Part shown: one piece after another, positions 25,987 through 38,000 of the stretch
Numbering within the stretch: position 1 is the first letter of the stretch
Layout: each line of letters starts with the position of its first letter
NCBI RefSeq assembly: GCF_019399895.1
Contig: NC_091864.1
Coordinates: 12,626,001-12,690,000 of the forward strand
DNA length: 64,000 nt
Direction of reading: 5' to 3'
Source: Cardiocondyla obscurior
Lineage: Eukaryota; Arthropoda; Insecta; Hymenoptera; Formicidae
Translations under genes and position numbers: made by a program
Notes under the pieces: generated by a model
The model's database searches: none
The model's input: only the letters and a program-made list of their open reading frames with translations
What the model was told of the DNA's origin: nothing

Positions 25987-26029
25987 ATTGACATGCTGAT
26001 AATAAACTCCGCTGCTGCGCATCGTAAAA
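25987..26029 (+). ncRNA. Putative third exon (copy 2 exon B, 43 nt)
   Basis: A 43-nt microexon lies between TTTTACAG (to 25986) and the donor GTGAGTCT (from 26030). It shares the word TAAACTCCG and the ending CTGCGCATCG with copy 3 exon B, which is also exactly 43 nt. From an ATG at 25761 a frame runs through the junction for 33 codons and stays open into the next, unknown exon, so a small protein cannot be excluded. Confidence 0.55.
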
Positions 26030-26035
26030 GTGAGT

Positions 26036-29000
26036 CTGCAATTATTTTACGTTGAGTCAAAGGATCTGCAAGTGATGCATACAGATGGATTTAATATTTC
26101 GTGCATTTGTTATCTCGAACTGAATAGGCTAAGATAGATTAACGCTAACTTGAGTAAATTAATGCAAATGTTAATGCGAAGTACAATCATATTTTCAGTA
26201 AAGTTTTTTGTTTAGAAAAACCATGATATTAATAATTTTTATATTTTTAAATTTAACAATAGCTACATTTATTTTTATAAATCATCAGTTTTGATTTAAT
26301 CTATCATAGCTTGTTCATTTAGTTAATAATTCTTTGGTGCAAGTAGCAAGCGTAATTATTCGAATCTGTAAATTGTACGTAATATTATTTCCGTACATTA
26401 ATCAAAATATGATTCGTGGCGTTTCGAAATTATTTTATATCTAAAAAAAATCGAATGTTTTCGTCGTATAAAACGCTTATCGATCCTTTGAAAATAATAG
26501 AGAACCACGTATGCATGCGTATAGAAAAGATTTTCCTGCGTGCGAAAATGTCGCTATAAATGCCGTGCAAATGAATGTCTATGAAAATGAGGTAGAAATT
26601 CGAATACCGATATATGTCGAATTTATCGTAACATATTATCCTCCCTGGTCCGTAATATCAAATCGTTCTGCAACATTCTCTACACTCTATAATAACGATC
26701 AAAGCCGTTTTTTTCGTTGTCAACCGACAGTCTCTCGTTAGACATTCTCGAAGAAAATTTTCCAAAGACATTAGAATCGTATTCTATCTGGCAATATTAA
26801 ATATTTAAACTTTTCCGGTCAACAATGACGTTCGTCGTACAAATCGCGATTGATTTATTCGCTGCAAAAAAAAAAAAAAAAAAAAAAAACCCGGCGAACA
26901 CTACGTTCTGCGAGACGCATTGGCAAATAGCGGCTATTTGGCGCGAGATTCGGGACTTCGGCGAGAAAGCAAAAGAAGATAGGGGGGGAGGAGAATATTT
27001 TTGTGGGGTGCGAGCCGTTATGGTCAGGATTACCGCGATAGAACTTGGGGTTCACTCCCTTTGACCGGCGCACTTAGAACAACAATAACTCACTAATCCG
27101 TGCCGGGGCCCTGCACCCGGGCGCCGATGAAAAATGTAAAAATCCGGAAAACCACTGCTCCGTGACAGTTCAATACATTTTAAATGCGTTCCGGCGCATT
27201 TGTGGGGTACGATAAGCGACCGCGAGATCCCGTGCGCGCGCCCCAATATGTCGGTTATTTATCGTCAGATTTATGGAATAAATGAGTAGGAGAAGATACC
27301 CGGCACTTGTCGCAATCCTCAAATATATGCCTTTCCGTTTTCATTATTAACGTCTCGCGCGAACACGTCCGGATGGAACCGTAGAGGTTTTTCCGAGGCG
27401 CCGCGGGGCGAAAGTCGTCGCGACGCTCGCGCGAATGAATCGGTACGCGAGCGCGTAAATTATGCATCGCCGTGCTCGCTGATGACGGGAAAATAATACA
27501 TAAGTTATTCAGGGGGCGAGTAATACGCGCTGCTGGAAATGCGCGATGAGCCGGACGAGGGAAACGTTCCGAACGGGATAGATCGATGCGCCGAACGTTG
27601 ATGAGAAGCGTAGAAGGAAAAAAAAAAAAAAAAAAAAAAAAGAAAGGGCGCGGGAGGGCTGGCGGAATGCCTTTATACGCCGCATCTCTATGGGATTCTT
27701 TCACGACACGCCGATTTAAAACGCCTTTTAGACGGCCATGGGGGACCCGGGTGGAATTGTGCCGAGCTGAATCGAGCATTGAACTCTATATCGTGCCCTC
27801 TTCGACGCTCCATAAGTTGCATTCCTACTTTCCGCCGTAATAAGGAGAACCCAATAAAGCGCGATCGACTGTAGTCGCGAGTCGCGATAATTAAAAGAGC
27901 AATACGTACGGGCAAAATGTACGACAAAAAGGGAAGAATCGAGCGGTGTCCCTACGAGATCTCGCGCGAACGTTCGGTGGGGCTGCCTCGCAGCCGCGAC
28001 AAACGCCTCGAGTTTTTAAAGCCAGTCGCGGTCGACAAAATAAGGAGGCACGAGAAGGAGCGACTCGGCAATCACGCGGGAAAACAAAAGCCCCGGGCCG
28101 TTGCATTGTAATACAACCAGCGCTGTTCGACAGCCCCGAAACTGCTGCTTTGCAATTCGGCGCGCGCGGCCCGCTCATACATGCAGTTTTTACATAATCG
28201 CGTTTCGTCACCGAACGCGCGCGGCGTTCATCCGACAGCTCGCTCGCCACGCGTAAAAGTCGTTATTATAGGGCGCGTACGCGGCAATCGCGTATATGTA
28301 TTATGTATAACTGTGAGAGAATCGTCGCGACCGAGCTGCACTCGGACGGTGCCAAAGTACCTCTCGCTTTTAAATAACAATTCAAGCAACCATTCGGTTT
28401 CGCGAACTTGGTGCGCGCGAGTGGAGGAAATGCTGATACGATTCGGTACGTCGCGCCCTTTTCGACGGAGGGGCGAAAGAAAAGTGCCGCGGGCGCAGAG
28501 GGGGAGAGAAAGAGAGAGAGAAAAAAAAAAGCGGCATGCACTTTGAGTGAAGTTGAGCGTACCTTTCGAAAGCGTAGTGTCTCTCCTCAAATCTGTAACA
28601 CATAAACAAGCTTCGTCACTATACCGTGGTATCGTAGAGCTGCGCAGAGGAGAGGTCATTGGTTCCGAACTCGTTTCATAAACTAGTTTCGACAAGCTTC
28701 ATCGGGCGAGGGGAGGGAAGGGAGGGGATGGGGGAAAAGGGCAACGCGGGCTGGACCGCGAAGATTATTTCAGACGGTAGACGGGTAGTTTGGCGCACGT
28801 AGGTAGTTATACCTATAAGTAGACATAATCATCACCATTGTAGATAGGCAGACCGGGCGAGGCTAATTTCCAGACCCCGCATTATGGTCGCCCGAATCAA
28901 CTTTTCTATAGCATAATAAGCTATTTTATATGACGCGCGCTCTTTCGCAATTATATTGAGATTAGATAAGAGACGCCGGCACGGGGGAGGGCCTCGATAC

Positions 29001-32000
29001 GCGATGCGAGAATTAGGAAGGGTAAAACCCCGAACGTTTTACTCATCGCGATCGAGAGAGAAGAAGAGAGAGAGAGAGTGTGTGCGTCCGAGGGCATTAT
29101 CTCGACAGCGGCGCTTTCTTGCGCGCGAAACGAAATTCCGGAATAAATAAAGCGTTATTCGCGATGCCGTTTACTCCTAAGCGGAGGCTTCTTTAGACGT
29201 CGCGATCGAGAAGTCAGCGTCGCGGGCCGTTTTTCCGATCCCGTTCGACGAAGCGGCCACGCGGGACCGGAATGCGAAGCCGCGCGATAAAAAGCGAATC
29301 AAATATCTACCGTTGGGTCGAGCCACTCGACTAATGAAAATACCTATTGTTACTCCCTTGGTTTTGTATCGAGAAACTTTCCGTCGTGACGTTCGGTCGT
29401 CGCGCGGTATTTCGCCGCAAGAAAAGGAGCATTACTTGAACTCGACAAAGTAACCGGGTGTAAATATAATTACAAGTTACGTTCGTATAAATTCGTACAA
29501 ATCGTACGTCGCGGTGGTAAGAAGAGTTAAGGGCACCGAGATCAGCGCGTGAAGAATGACGGCACGGTGCGATCCGTTTTCTTCGTTCCAGGCGCCGAGC
29601 AGAGACGTTTTTGATTTCAATGTCCTCGCGAGATTCCGTTCAAGTGAATCGGATAGTGATAAAGTGGCGAGGGACCGAGACGTGAAAAACAATCGGGATC
29701 GGCGTTGAAAATCCGCGGCTGAGGACGCGGCTCGACGTGGCGCGCGTTGCAGTTCCTGATTCGCATTTAAGTTAGCCTCACGTCCCGCCGGTGCACGTGA
29801 TCCAGCTGCTCGAGAGGAATCCCACGTATCCGTGACGTCGCTTACGTCTCCGTCGCGAGCAGGCCGCATGCGAATACGCGGGTGCGCGCGCGAGGGACTT
29901 CTGTCTAGCCCCCACGCTGACTTATTAGGGATTCTGCACGCGGGCCGTGTGCAGAAATTCGACGTCGCGGCACAAGCGCCACGTGTACCCGCCGGACGCA
30001 CGTTCTTCTAATTTGCGATACGTCTTCGGACTGCTTAAAACCTCGACCGACCTGTTTCCGTGCCGATGCCGGTCGATCCCCGTCCGCCAAGCCGGAAGAA
30101 TCGAGGAACGAGATGAGATAAGGATCGCGAGCATCTCGCATACGATGACGTCACGCGCCGACATTTCTTTAATAAATACATAAAGACGTGTTTTTCGGAA
30201 AAAAAAAAAAAATTTATTACGCGATAATTATTTGGGAGGGAAAGAAAGAACTTTTGATCGTGAAAACGCAGAGCAATATCTTCAGCAGATCCCGAACGAT
30301 GTGATAATTCACGATGATATGTCATACCCGAAACATCCGCGTAATCCTTCTTTCCTTGGTATTTCAATTCTTCGTATCGACCGATAGGCGGGAAGAAGGG
30401 TTTCGCGAGAAGCTGGACACCCCGTGGCTATACTTATGACTCCCGAGTGTATCTCTTCTGTAAATCTTTTTTCCTACTCGCCGAGCAGGTACCGCCGCGC
30501 GTATTTCTCGAGCTCTTGAAATAAATAATCCGGAAATCTAACGGTCCGGTTTTTCGGCGCGGAATATTAACGTTTACGATCCAAATTTGGCGTACTTCGG
30601 GTCTAGTGTCGCGCAATCAAGCTGGGGAAGGCACTCGCGCGCTTTTGCCGGCAGAATTAGAGCACGTGTAGAAAATATATAAATAGCATAACTTTCACTC
30701 ATCGAGATCGAGTCAGTAGCGACTTCTCTGCGGCGAAATAAGAGCGACGGATTCCGGTTAACGGCGTAGTGCGACGAGCGCAGGCAAGAGCGTAGAAACG
30801 CGCATTGTCCGCGACGCGTTTCGTAAGACGGGGAGGAAACCGCGTGACAATGCGGTCCTCTCTCTGCGCGGCTCTGTTGAGAGGGCCAGCGAGATAAGAA
30901 AAAGCGGGCGGGGAAAAATACGGCCTGTTGTTTCGCTTTCCTCTTCTTTGAGTTTTATTTATTGGCCGGCGTGAATATTCAGCCGCGGCGGACAAAACTC
31001 CGTTCCGCTCCGACCGCGCGCTCCGACCGGCGCGACGAAGAGAGACGGTGTCACTTACGGGAACGCGAGGGCGATATTGTTGTAAGCGGCGGCCGTCGAC
31101 GCGGGCACAATACGGTCGGGAATACTGCGGAATGCATTAATATTAATGGTGGCACGGAAAGAGTCAGAGCCACTTCTCGTTGCTAACGCTCGCGCGACAG
31201 GCTCGACCGCTCGTCGAACTCTTCCTGAAAAACGTAATCACGATCGCTGCATGATACGCGAGATGTATTCACTGCGGGAGCAGTTTGATAGAGCGATCGC
31301 GTAAGAAACGCCGCGTGTGCGCGCGGATTCCTCCTTCTTCGCTCTCGCGAGATTCTGTATTTGCGTACTCGCCGGATGCTGCGCGGTGGCTCGAGAGAAC
31401 GCGTCTCGTCGCGAGACTGTCGCCTCGGGCGTCGGTTAAACCAGTGCACCTCGTAACGCCCACCTTCCTTTATTATCGCGTACTGCTTCGGCGACGATTC
31501 GCCTTTTCGGTCTCTTAATATTTCGCATTTCACGTACGCGGGTCTAGATTTTCCGTTTTTTTTTTTTTTTTTTTAACCAACCGTTGCGGGATCACGTTGG
31601 AGACTTATCTGACGAAAATAATAGAAGAAAGCGAGGGGGTGAGATAGAAAGAAAGAGAGAGAAAGAAATTCGCGAAACTTAGTTGAAAGAATTTTTTATG
31701 CAAAAAGAAAAAAAGAAAACAACTCTACGATTTATCTCGAGAGCGGCATCTCCATAACCCGGTTAAAGACTCCGATGGCCTTGCAGTTTTAGCATCCAAG
31801 GTACGTCACGAGATGGGAAGCGAGATACAAAGTGGCAGATTCTTCGCGCTACGTAGGTGGGTGGTGTGCGTGAGTCACGGTTATACATATTAAATACATC
31901 GTACGTTGGGTCGCCGGCCAGCGAAAACTCTGCGGCGTTGATTACATCTCGTCTCGCCGCTTATCTCGACGATGACGTGTGCCGCGCGCGGTTTTTCATT

Positions 32001-35000
32001 CCCGAACCTAATTCGTAGTTACTTAGCAGTATATCGGAGAATACTTTGTCGCTTTCTTTCACTTTGAACGGAACCGACCGGGGTCGATTGTTTCGCTTTG
32101 GGATCGCGCCGAAACCGCAGGGATAAACAAAAGTAGACGATGAAAACACCGGCGTGGGACGGCGAGAAAACGAGAGAAGAGCTCGGGGGAGAAATAAACG
32201 TAGGTCGGTGAAATGGCTTAGGAAAGTCGATCCGAGAGCTGGACGGGAAGCGAGAAGAGAAGGCCTCGGAGTTTCGCTGGTCGGTTGACCTCGTCGGGTA
32301 ATAAGAATAAATGTGATTCTATTACGGGTTCAATTGTTACGGCGGCTGATAGGCCGCTTTCGATGGAGGGCGAAGGGTAGATCGTAGTCGATAAGATTTA
32401 CCCGAGAAGGTTTTACCTACGAAAATCGCTTCGGCACTTCGGACTTTCGGCAGGGAGAAGAGCGCCGATATTAACGAACGTTACGGGGCGCTTGTAACAT
32501 CGTCGAAATGTAATCGTAGAGTCGAAAGAACGACCGGCGCGATGGTCCTCGACGTGTTCGTAATTTGCCTTTTACGAGAGGCGCGTGGCGCTTTTAAATC
32601 GCTATATAAATCTGCTCGATACATATTTAAGAACTTCCTTCTTTTTTACAAAAAAAAATATTTTTACAATTAATTTCGATTAGTTATTTAATCGTGGTAG
32701 GGTTTTTTTTTTTTTTTTAATTGTAGCTTTTAAAACATTACCCAAGATAAGATAGAGACGCAATGCCTTCGCGTGGTTACTTAGAACGCGAATCGGGACT
32801 GAGAGAGTACTCACCGTGCGTTGACGGAGGTAGGATTTCCGACGTCGTCCATGGACGGTTTCCTAGAATGAAACCACGAGTGAAATTCGTTACTGTTCAT
32901 CCGTATCTGCATAAACGCGGGATGATTATACGTGGCCGCGCATACACGGTTCGCCGATTGCCACATTTCGCGAACTTCCGTAGCTTCCTTTGACATGTTT
33001 TTTTTTTTTACGGGATAAACGTGACTCTTTGAAACTTCTATGCCGGAAAAATCAGGCCTATACGCATGTAACTCTGCATCTCGCTGTCGCGCGAACGTGA
33101 ATCATCTCCGCGTTAATCGCGTCGAACAATCGCACACAGTTCTTAAGTCTTTATACACGCTGCTCGCTGTTCTCCGCATTTTTGCATCGTTAAAATTTCT
33201 AATTGTGAATCGAGCTTTTGAACACAACGCGGAAACGTTTTGAAGCACAACACGTTATCGATCACAAGTTCCAAATTTTCCGACGCGGTTGCGATTGTAT
33301 GCAAGTAAAATAAGCGTTTTCTTTTTTTTTTTTTTATTGTTGGAACGCGATTTGCAAAAAGACTTCGGCGTGAAAACGAACGTAATGAAAGTGGCGTAGG
33401 GACAACCGCGCGACGGCCGGTCTTGAGAACGTGTGCGTAAGTGTCATCGACGCGTGTTGGCCCTCGTGCCTTTCGAGGGTTCCATCCCCAGCATCCCCGA
33501 AACATCATCCCCTCCAGCCGGTGATCTTTGCTGCGCGTGCCTTTTTCCCGGTATAACGCAATGCGCTTTTCGGGAAGAAAAAGATTAACAATTTTTTTTT
33601 TTTTTTTTACATTTGTTTATCGAGAAGAATATCCGCATAAATTGCGGGAGAGAGAGGGGGGGGGGGGGGGGGAGAAATAAAGAAGGCGACACGAGTAAAA
33701 CTCACGTTTCGAATAAATGGCGCCGTTTCGAAGATCCTGAAAAACTTTTTAGTAGACGCTTGTCGGCGGGTACGAGGAACGATAAATATAAATGGTAGCT
33801 GTAGAATGAATATGTTCCTATAAACGAGACTCTAATCTCCGACAGTCGAGATTTTAACCGTCAGCCCGGAGCGAAACGCACGAGTGCTCCGTCTTCATTT
33901 GACCGATTGTGAGATCTGGACCCCCGCGACGCCAATAAAACGCCGTATCTCCGCGGTAGCTTGTATATCTATTTTCACGCCGCAACCTTATCCCTCGACC
34001 CTAACGTTGAGTTGAACTGTGGAAGGGATCATCGATTAAAGCCTAATGGGATTATATCCTTACGACGGATCCCGTTGCTTTCTCCGTCTTGTGCAAATAA
34101 AAATAAATTTAGACTTTTATTTGTTAGATTTAAATATCACGCGATAAAACCTACAATTTCATGTCGTCTACTGGTCTCGAAGCTGCAATTACATATTAAA
34201 CATGTTAAACGAGCGCAGATAACGTCGGCGTTAATTATTATTTACTAAGTAATATTTTTTTTTGTTTTTTTTTTCCTTTTTTAAATATTGTCGAGAAAGG
34301 AAAGAGGTGTTTACGCGATGTAAAGTCGATGACCGGCGACGCAAAACGATGAAGAAGGATGATTTCGTCGCTCAGGGGTCAAGAACGGATTTAAGCGGGA
34401 GGAGACGCGCGGCTTCCGAGTTTTGCTTATCGATTCAAATCGCGTTCCCCGCGTATGAATGAACGAACGAACGAGTAGGCGAGTCGAGCCACCGGTTGAA
34501 TGGGGAGAGCCCCACGGGTGACCACAAAGTACACGCGTGCGTGTCGACCGGATCGTTCGTGTTCTCCGCGCGCCTTTCCTCTCCCGCTCTTGTCAGCTCC
34601 GCGAAGTCCAGTCGCGTCCTCGATTGCGAGATAGATCGCGGACGGGCCGTGCGAATCGAGTCGGCTTGTCCTCTCGACCCATTTTTCACGTTATCGCGAG
34701 CGCGTCCACGGCGATCCTGGGTTTCCCTAGACTTCGATCTCCGACATCGGTGCTTCTTCCCGCGAGGACGGTACGGATCGAACCCACCGTCGGTGATGTA
34801 ATTCGACGTATCGGAACGCGTAGCTAGGTATGCGGCGCGACTAACTTGGCGCGTTTTGTTACCGCTGGCGCTAAAAATGCGTGACGAATCAACGGGAAGG
34901 ATCGTCCTGACTAGGCAACTTCGAGGCAGATCCGTTTTCTACGATCTTAATAGGTATCGGATCCGCTCAAAGCATTCCGCCGTGCGGCCGTAACACCTAG

Positions 35001-38000
35001 GTGCCCCTCTCCGTTCGCAGTTGCGCCGATCGCCGCTGGTAAATCCCTCCCGCGTTTTTCACGCGTTGGTTTTAGCCGCGGCATTAGAATCACGGACCAT
35101 CGCGCATCGCCACCGTTTTTCGGTCGCCGTCGCGCCGCGATACCGAGGTTCGCGCGCGCATCGCGCCGCTATTAAACGATCCCTCGGATTTTTGTCGGGC
35201 TGCCCCGGCGTATTGTACGCAATTATATACGCTTTTTGTCGGCTAAGCCGGTGTAAAATGCGGTTTTCCGAAAATGGCAGTGGAACGAAGACTGGTCTCT
35301 ACGAAGGTGGCGCGCGGGATAGTATCGTTTAATTTGGCATAAAACATCATCCCCGTCTACTTCGGACGCGTCCGTCTAGTTCGCCACTCGATCTTTCTTT
35401 TCCGCGCCAACTTTTCATTCTTATTCTCTGCCGTTTCGCGATAGGTTTCGCGAACCTTGTCTTACTTCGACGCCTCGAGCCCTGCCTGTTTGTTTCGCTC
35501 TCGTATAAGCGGGAAATCATTTTCGAGATCTGCCCGAGGGCGCTGAGAAGAACCGGGGAACGATTTTCGCGATCGATGGACGCCGATTTCTCCAAACGGG
35601 AAGTCGAGCGAGAGGATTCGGTAAGAAACGTTTTTTGCGTGAGGGACTTGCGTCGTGTAACTGCGAGAGAACTAAATGTGTCGACGTCTTCTGGTTGATC
35701 GAGTTACCGGTTAAGGCGATGCAAAATGCGGTTTCGCTTTTTGTGCTCTGGTTAAATAGTGCCACGCTATTACAACCGGCTAAACGCAACAATCGTCTTT
35801 CTTTCATATCTTCGTTAACGCTACGTCGATCGAGCAAATTAAAGAAAAAAAAAATAAAAATAAATAAAAAGACAGGGAAATCGGTTAAAGCAAAGCGAAA
35901 TAAATTCGCGAGAGAGGTGTGGGCGCTGGCTCTCGTGTATCTGGATATGGACCAGTGTCCTGATCGACAGTGACGAGATGAAGTAGCGAGGGAGCCAGGC
36001 GAGCGAAGAATAGCGGCCAGAAGCGGTGACGCGGGCAGAGGGGCTCGAGGGGAAGGGGGGCTATCTTTCGAGAAGGGACGAGTAGGGGGCATGGAAGGCG
36101 ACCGGTCGACCGGTCCTCTGGACAGACGGACGGAAAGACAGGAGACTGGAGACCGCTCATTACGGGCGGCGCATGCGCGAGGAATGCGGCGGCTCTGGTC
36201 TCTTCGATACAATAAATATAGGATCGGAGATCGGCGAGCGAGCGAGCGCGGGATGCGCGGCGTGAGAGAAGAGAGGAAAGGGGGGGAGGGGAAGGTAGAG
36301 GGCTGGAGAAGAGAAGCGGGCGACTCCGCCGGTCCATGAGAGAGCGAGAATAAACCCGACGAGCGGCGGGGTGAGGGAGCCCCGGGGGTCGACAACAATG
36401 CCCGACAACGTAGTAACGACATCCAGTTAAATCGCGGTGGTCGGCAAAAAAATACCCGCGGCCGCGATTCTTTAAGGGCTCGGTGAACTCGCAGCCGCGC
36501 GTCCGTCGACGTTTACCATCGTCGTGAGGCGCGAGCGCGAATGCGAGCGAAGCGCGGAGAAACCGGCGGAGGTACGCGACGCGAAGACTTGCGACCGAAT
36601 CGTGTTTCGCGACGCGCGATACGATCGTCCTCCACGTGCTCATGAATTTATAATTAAGAATCCCGGTCGATTATTCCTATACGGTAACGTATTGCAGAAC
36701 TAATCGTAAATCGCGATGAATTCAGGGACCGCGGATGCGCAATCGAAATTAAAAGGAGAAATCACCGGACAATCTCGCGCTGGCGATTAAGAGTAATATA
36801 ATTAACATTTCGCTCTCTTAACGGCGTTATTAGCGAGAACGAAAACAGGCGCATTACGGCTTAAAAGCTCGCGACGGGGGCGCTCGGGGGAACGGGGGCG
36901 CCCGGTTTAAAATTGTAGGGAACCGACAAGGTAGATGTACCCGCGATATAAATGCTGATCAATCAAGGCGAACGCAGCATTTAATCGATACTTCAATAAT
37001 TATCAACCTGCTCCGGACGAGTTTCGCGGATAACCCTTATACATCTTTTTATCATAGTGCTCCTTTTCTTATTGATCAATCGCCCCTGCTTAATAATCAC
37101 TTTGAATATAATTTATGCTGTATAAAACGCGAAAACGGATACGCTTTCTCAATCGTCGCGTGCTATTTAAGATAATTCCCTCGAAAAATCAACTATCGCC
37201 GGCGTTCATCGGCCAGACGGATTTTTCGCCGTATCCTAATTGCGCATAATGTGCTCGAAGCATCTCATTAATTTCAGCACGTTCAAATATTGCGACACGG
37301 GGATTTTTTTCGCGGTAGGCGCGCTCACGTCTCGAAGATTCGTAAGATTCGTCAACGACGGTGAAGTGTACGACGGAAGTAAGCGGATAACGATGCGGGC
37401 GATTAATCGCCTTTCGTTGTTTGCAATTAGCGTGAAATCGCTTGCGGTTAATTACGACGGTGCGAGTGTCGCGCGTTTGGTTCGCCGTCGTTAATTATAC
37501 GCGCGTCACGTGCTGACGCATAATGAAGCCGCGTGTTTCTTGAACGAACCCGTCGTCATGAAAATCGCGTCAATCTTGTCACGTTTATAAAAATCTTGTT
37601 GGTTTGGTAAAAAAAACTTTTTTTTTTTTTCTCTAAATTTTCGTTTGAATATCTGCCGAGTTTCACATTCGCGCGCATTACGAAGTGCCCTTTCGTATCC
37701 GATTCTGCGTTCGTCACTCGGCGGAGTTGATTTATATTGGCGAGTAAGAACTCGTGCCCCGATGCTTCACTCCGTTGCCTCCGCGTGCGCGCCGCTGCGT
37801 TCGCGTTGAACAATGGAATTGCGTCGCGACGTCGATCTCTCTGTATCAATCACCTCGCCAACGAGATCTTTTATATATCCGCCGTCCGTCGAGACCGCTC
37901 CTTTTCATAGCTCCGCTTTGTATTATTAGCTAAATCGGCTTTTTCCTCGGTCTGACGCGCTGCGAATGCCGTACGTTCGTCGAGGCGTGACATTTACGAA

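Larger units (their letters stand above)
25375..26035 (+). repeat. Tandem duplication of an exon-intron-exon unit, period 370 bp
   Basis: Two copies lie head to tail: exon A 25375-25447 and 25745-25817, intron 25448-25641 (194 nt) and 25818-25986 (169 nt), exon B from 25642 and from 25987. Both introns begin GTAAATTTAATTC, share internal words such as GTTCACTTGCTTCA and AACGCTGCTATAAT, and end in TTTTACAG. Identity is high in exons and intron ends and lower in the intron middle, so the duplication is not recent. A smaller repeat lies inside exon A of copy 2, where CGGATGCTGAGAGGAGGCGG occurs twice 31 bases apart. Confidence 0.85.

Noticed and set aside
27618..27641. Long A-runs as possible poly-A tails of retrocopies
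   Set aside because: A- and T-runs of similar length occur in all contexts in the window and none follows a recognisable cDNA-like sequence or has target-site duplications.
35001..35032. Apparent microexon: good acceptor (CCGTTCGCAG) followed within 20 bases by CTG/GTAAAT
   Set aside because: No partner exons, no repeated copy and no frame support; a chance pairing of splice-like words.
35517..36422. 301-codon minus-strand open frame
   Set aside because: Low-complexity Ser/Pro/Arg/Leu content, a poly-Phe stretch from a T-run, overlapping frames of similar length on both strands and no domain; explained by local base composition.
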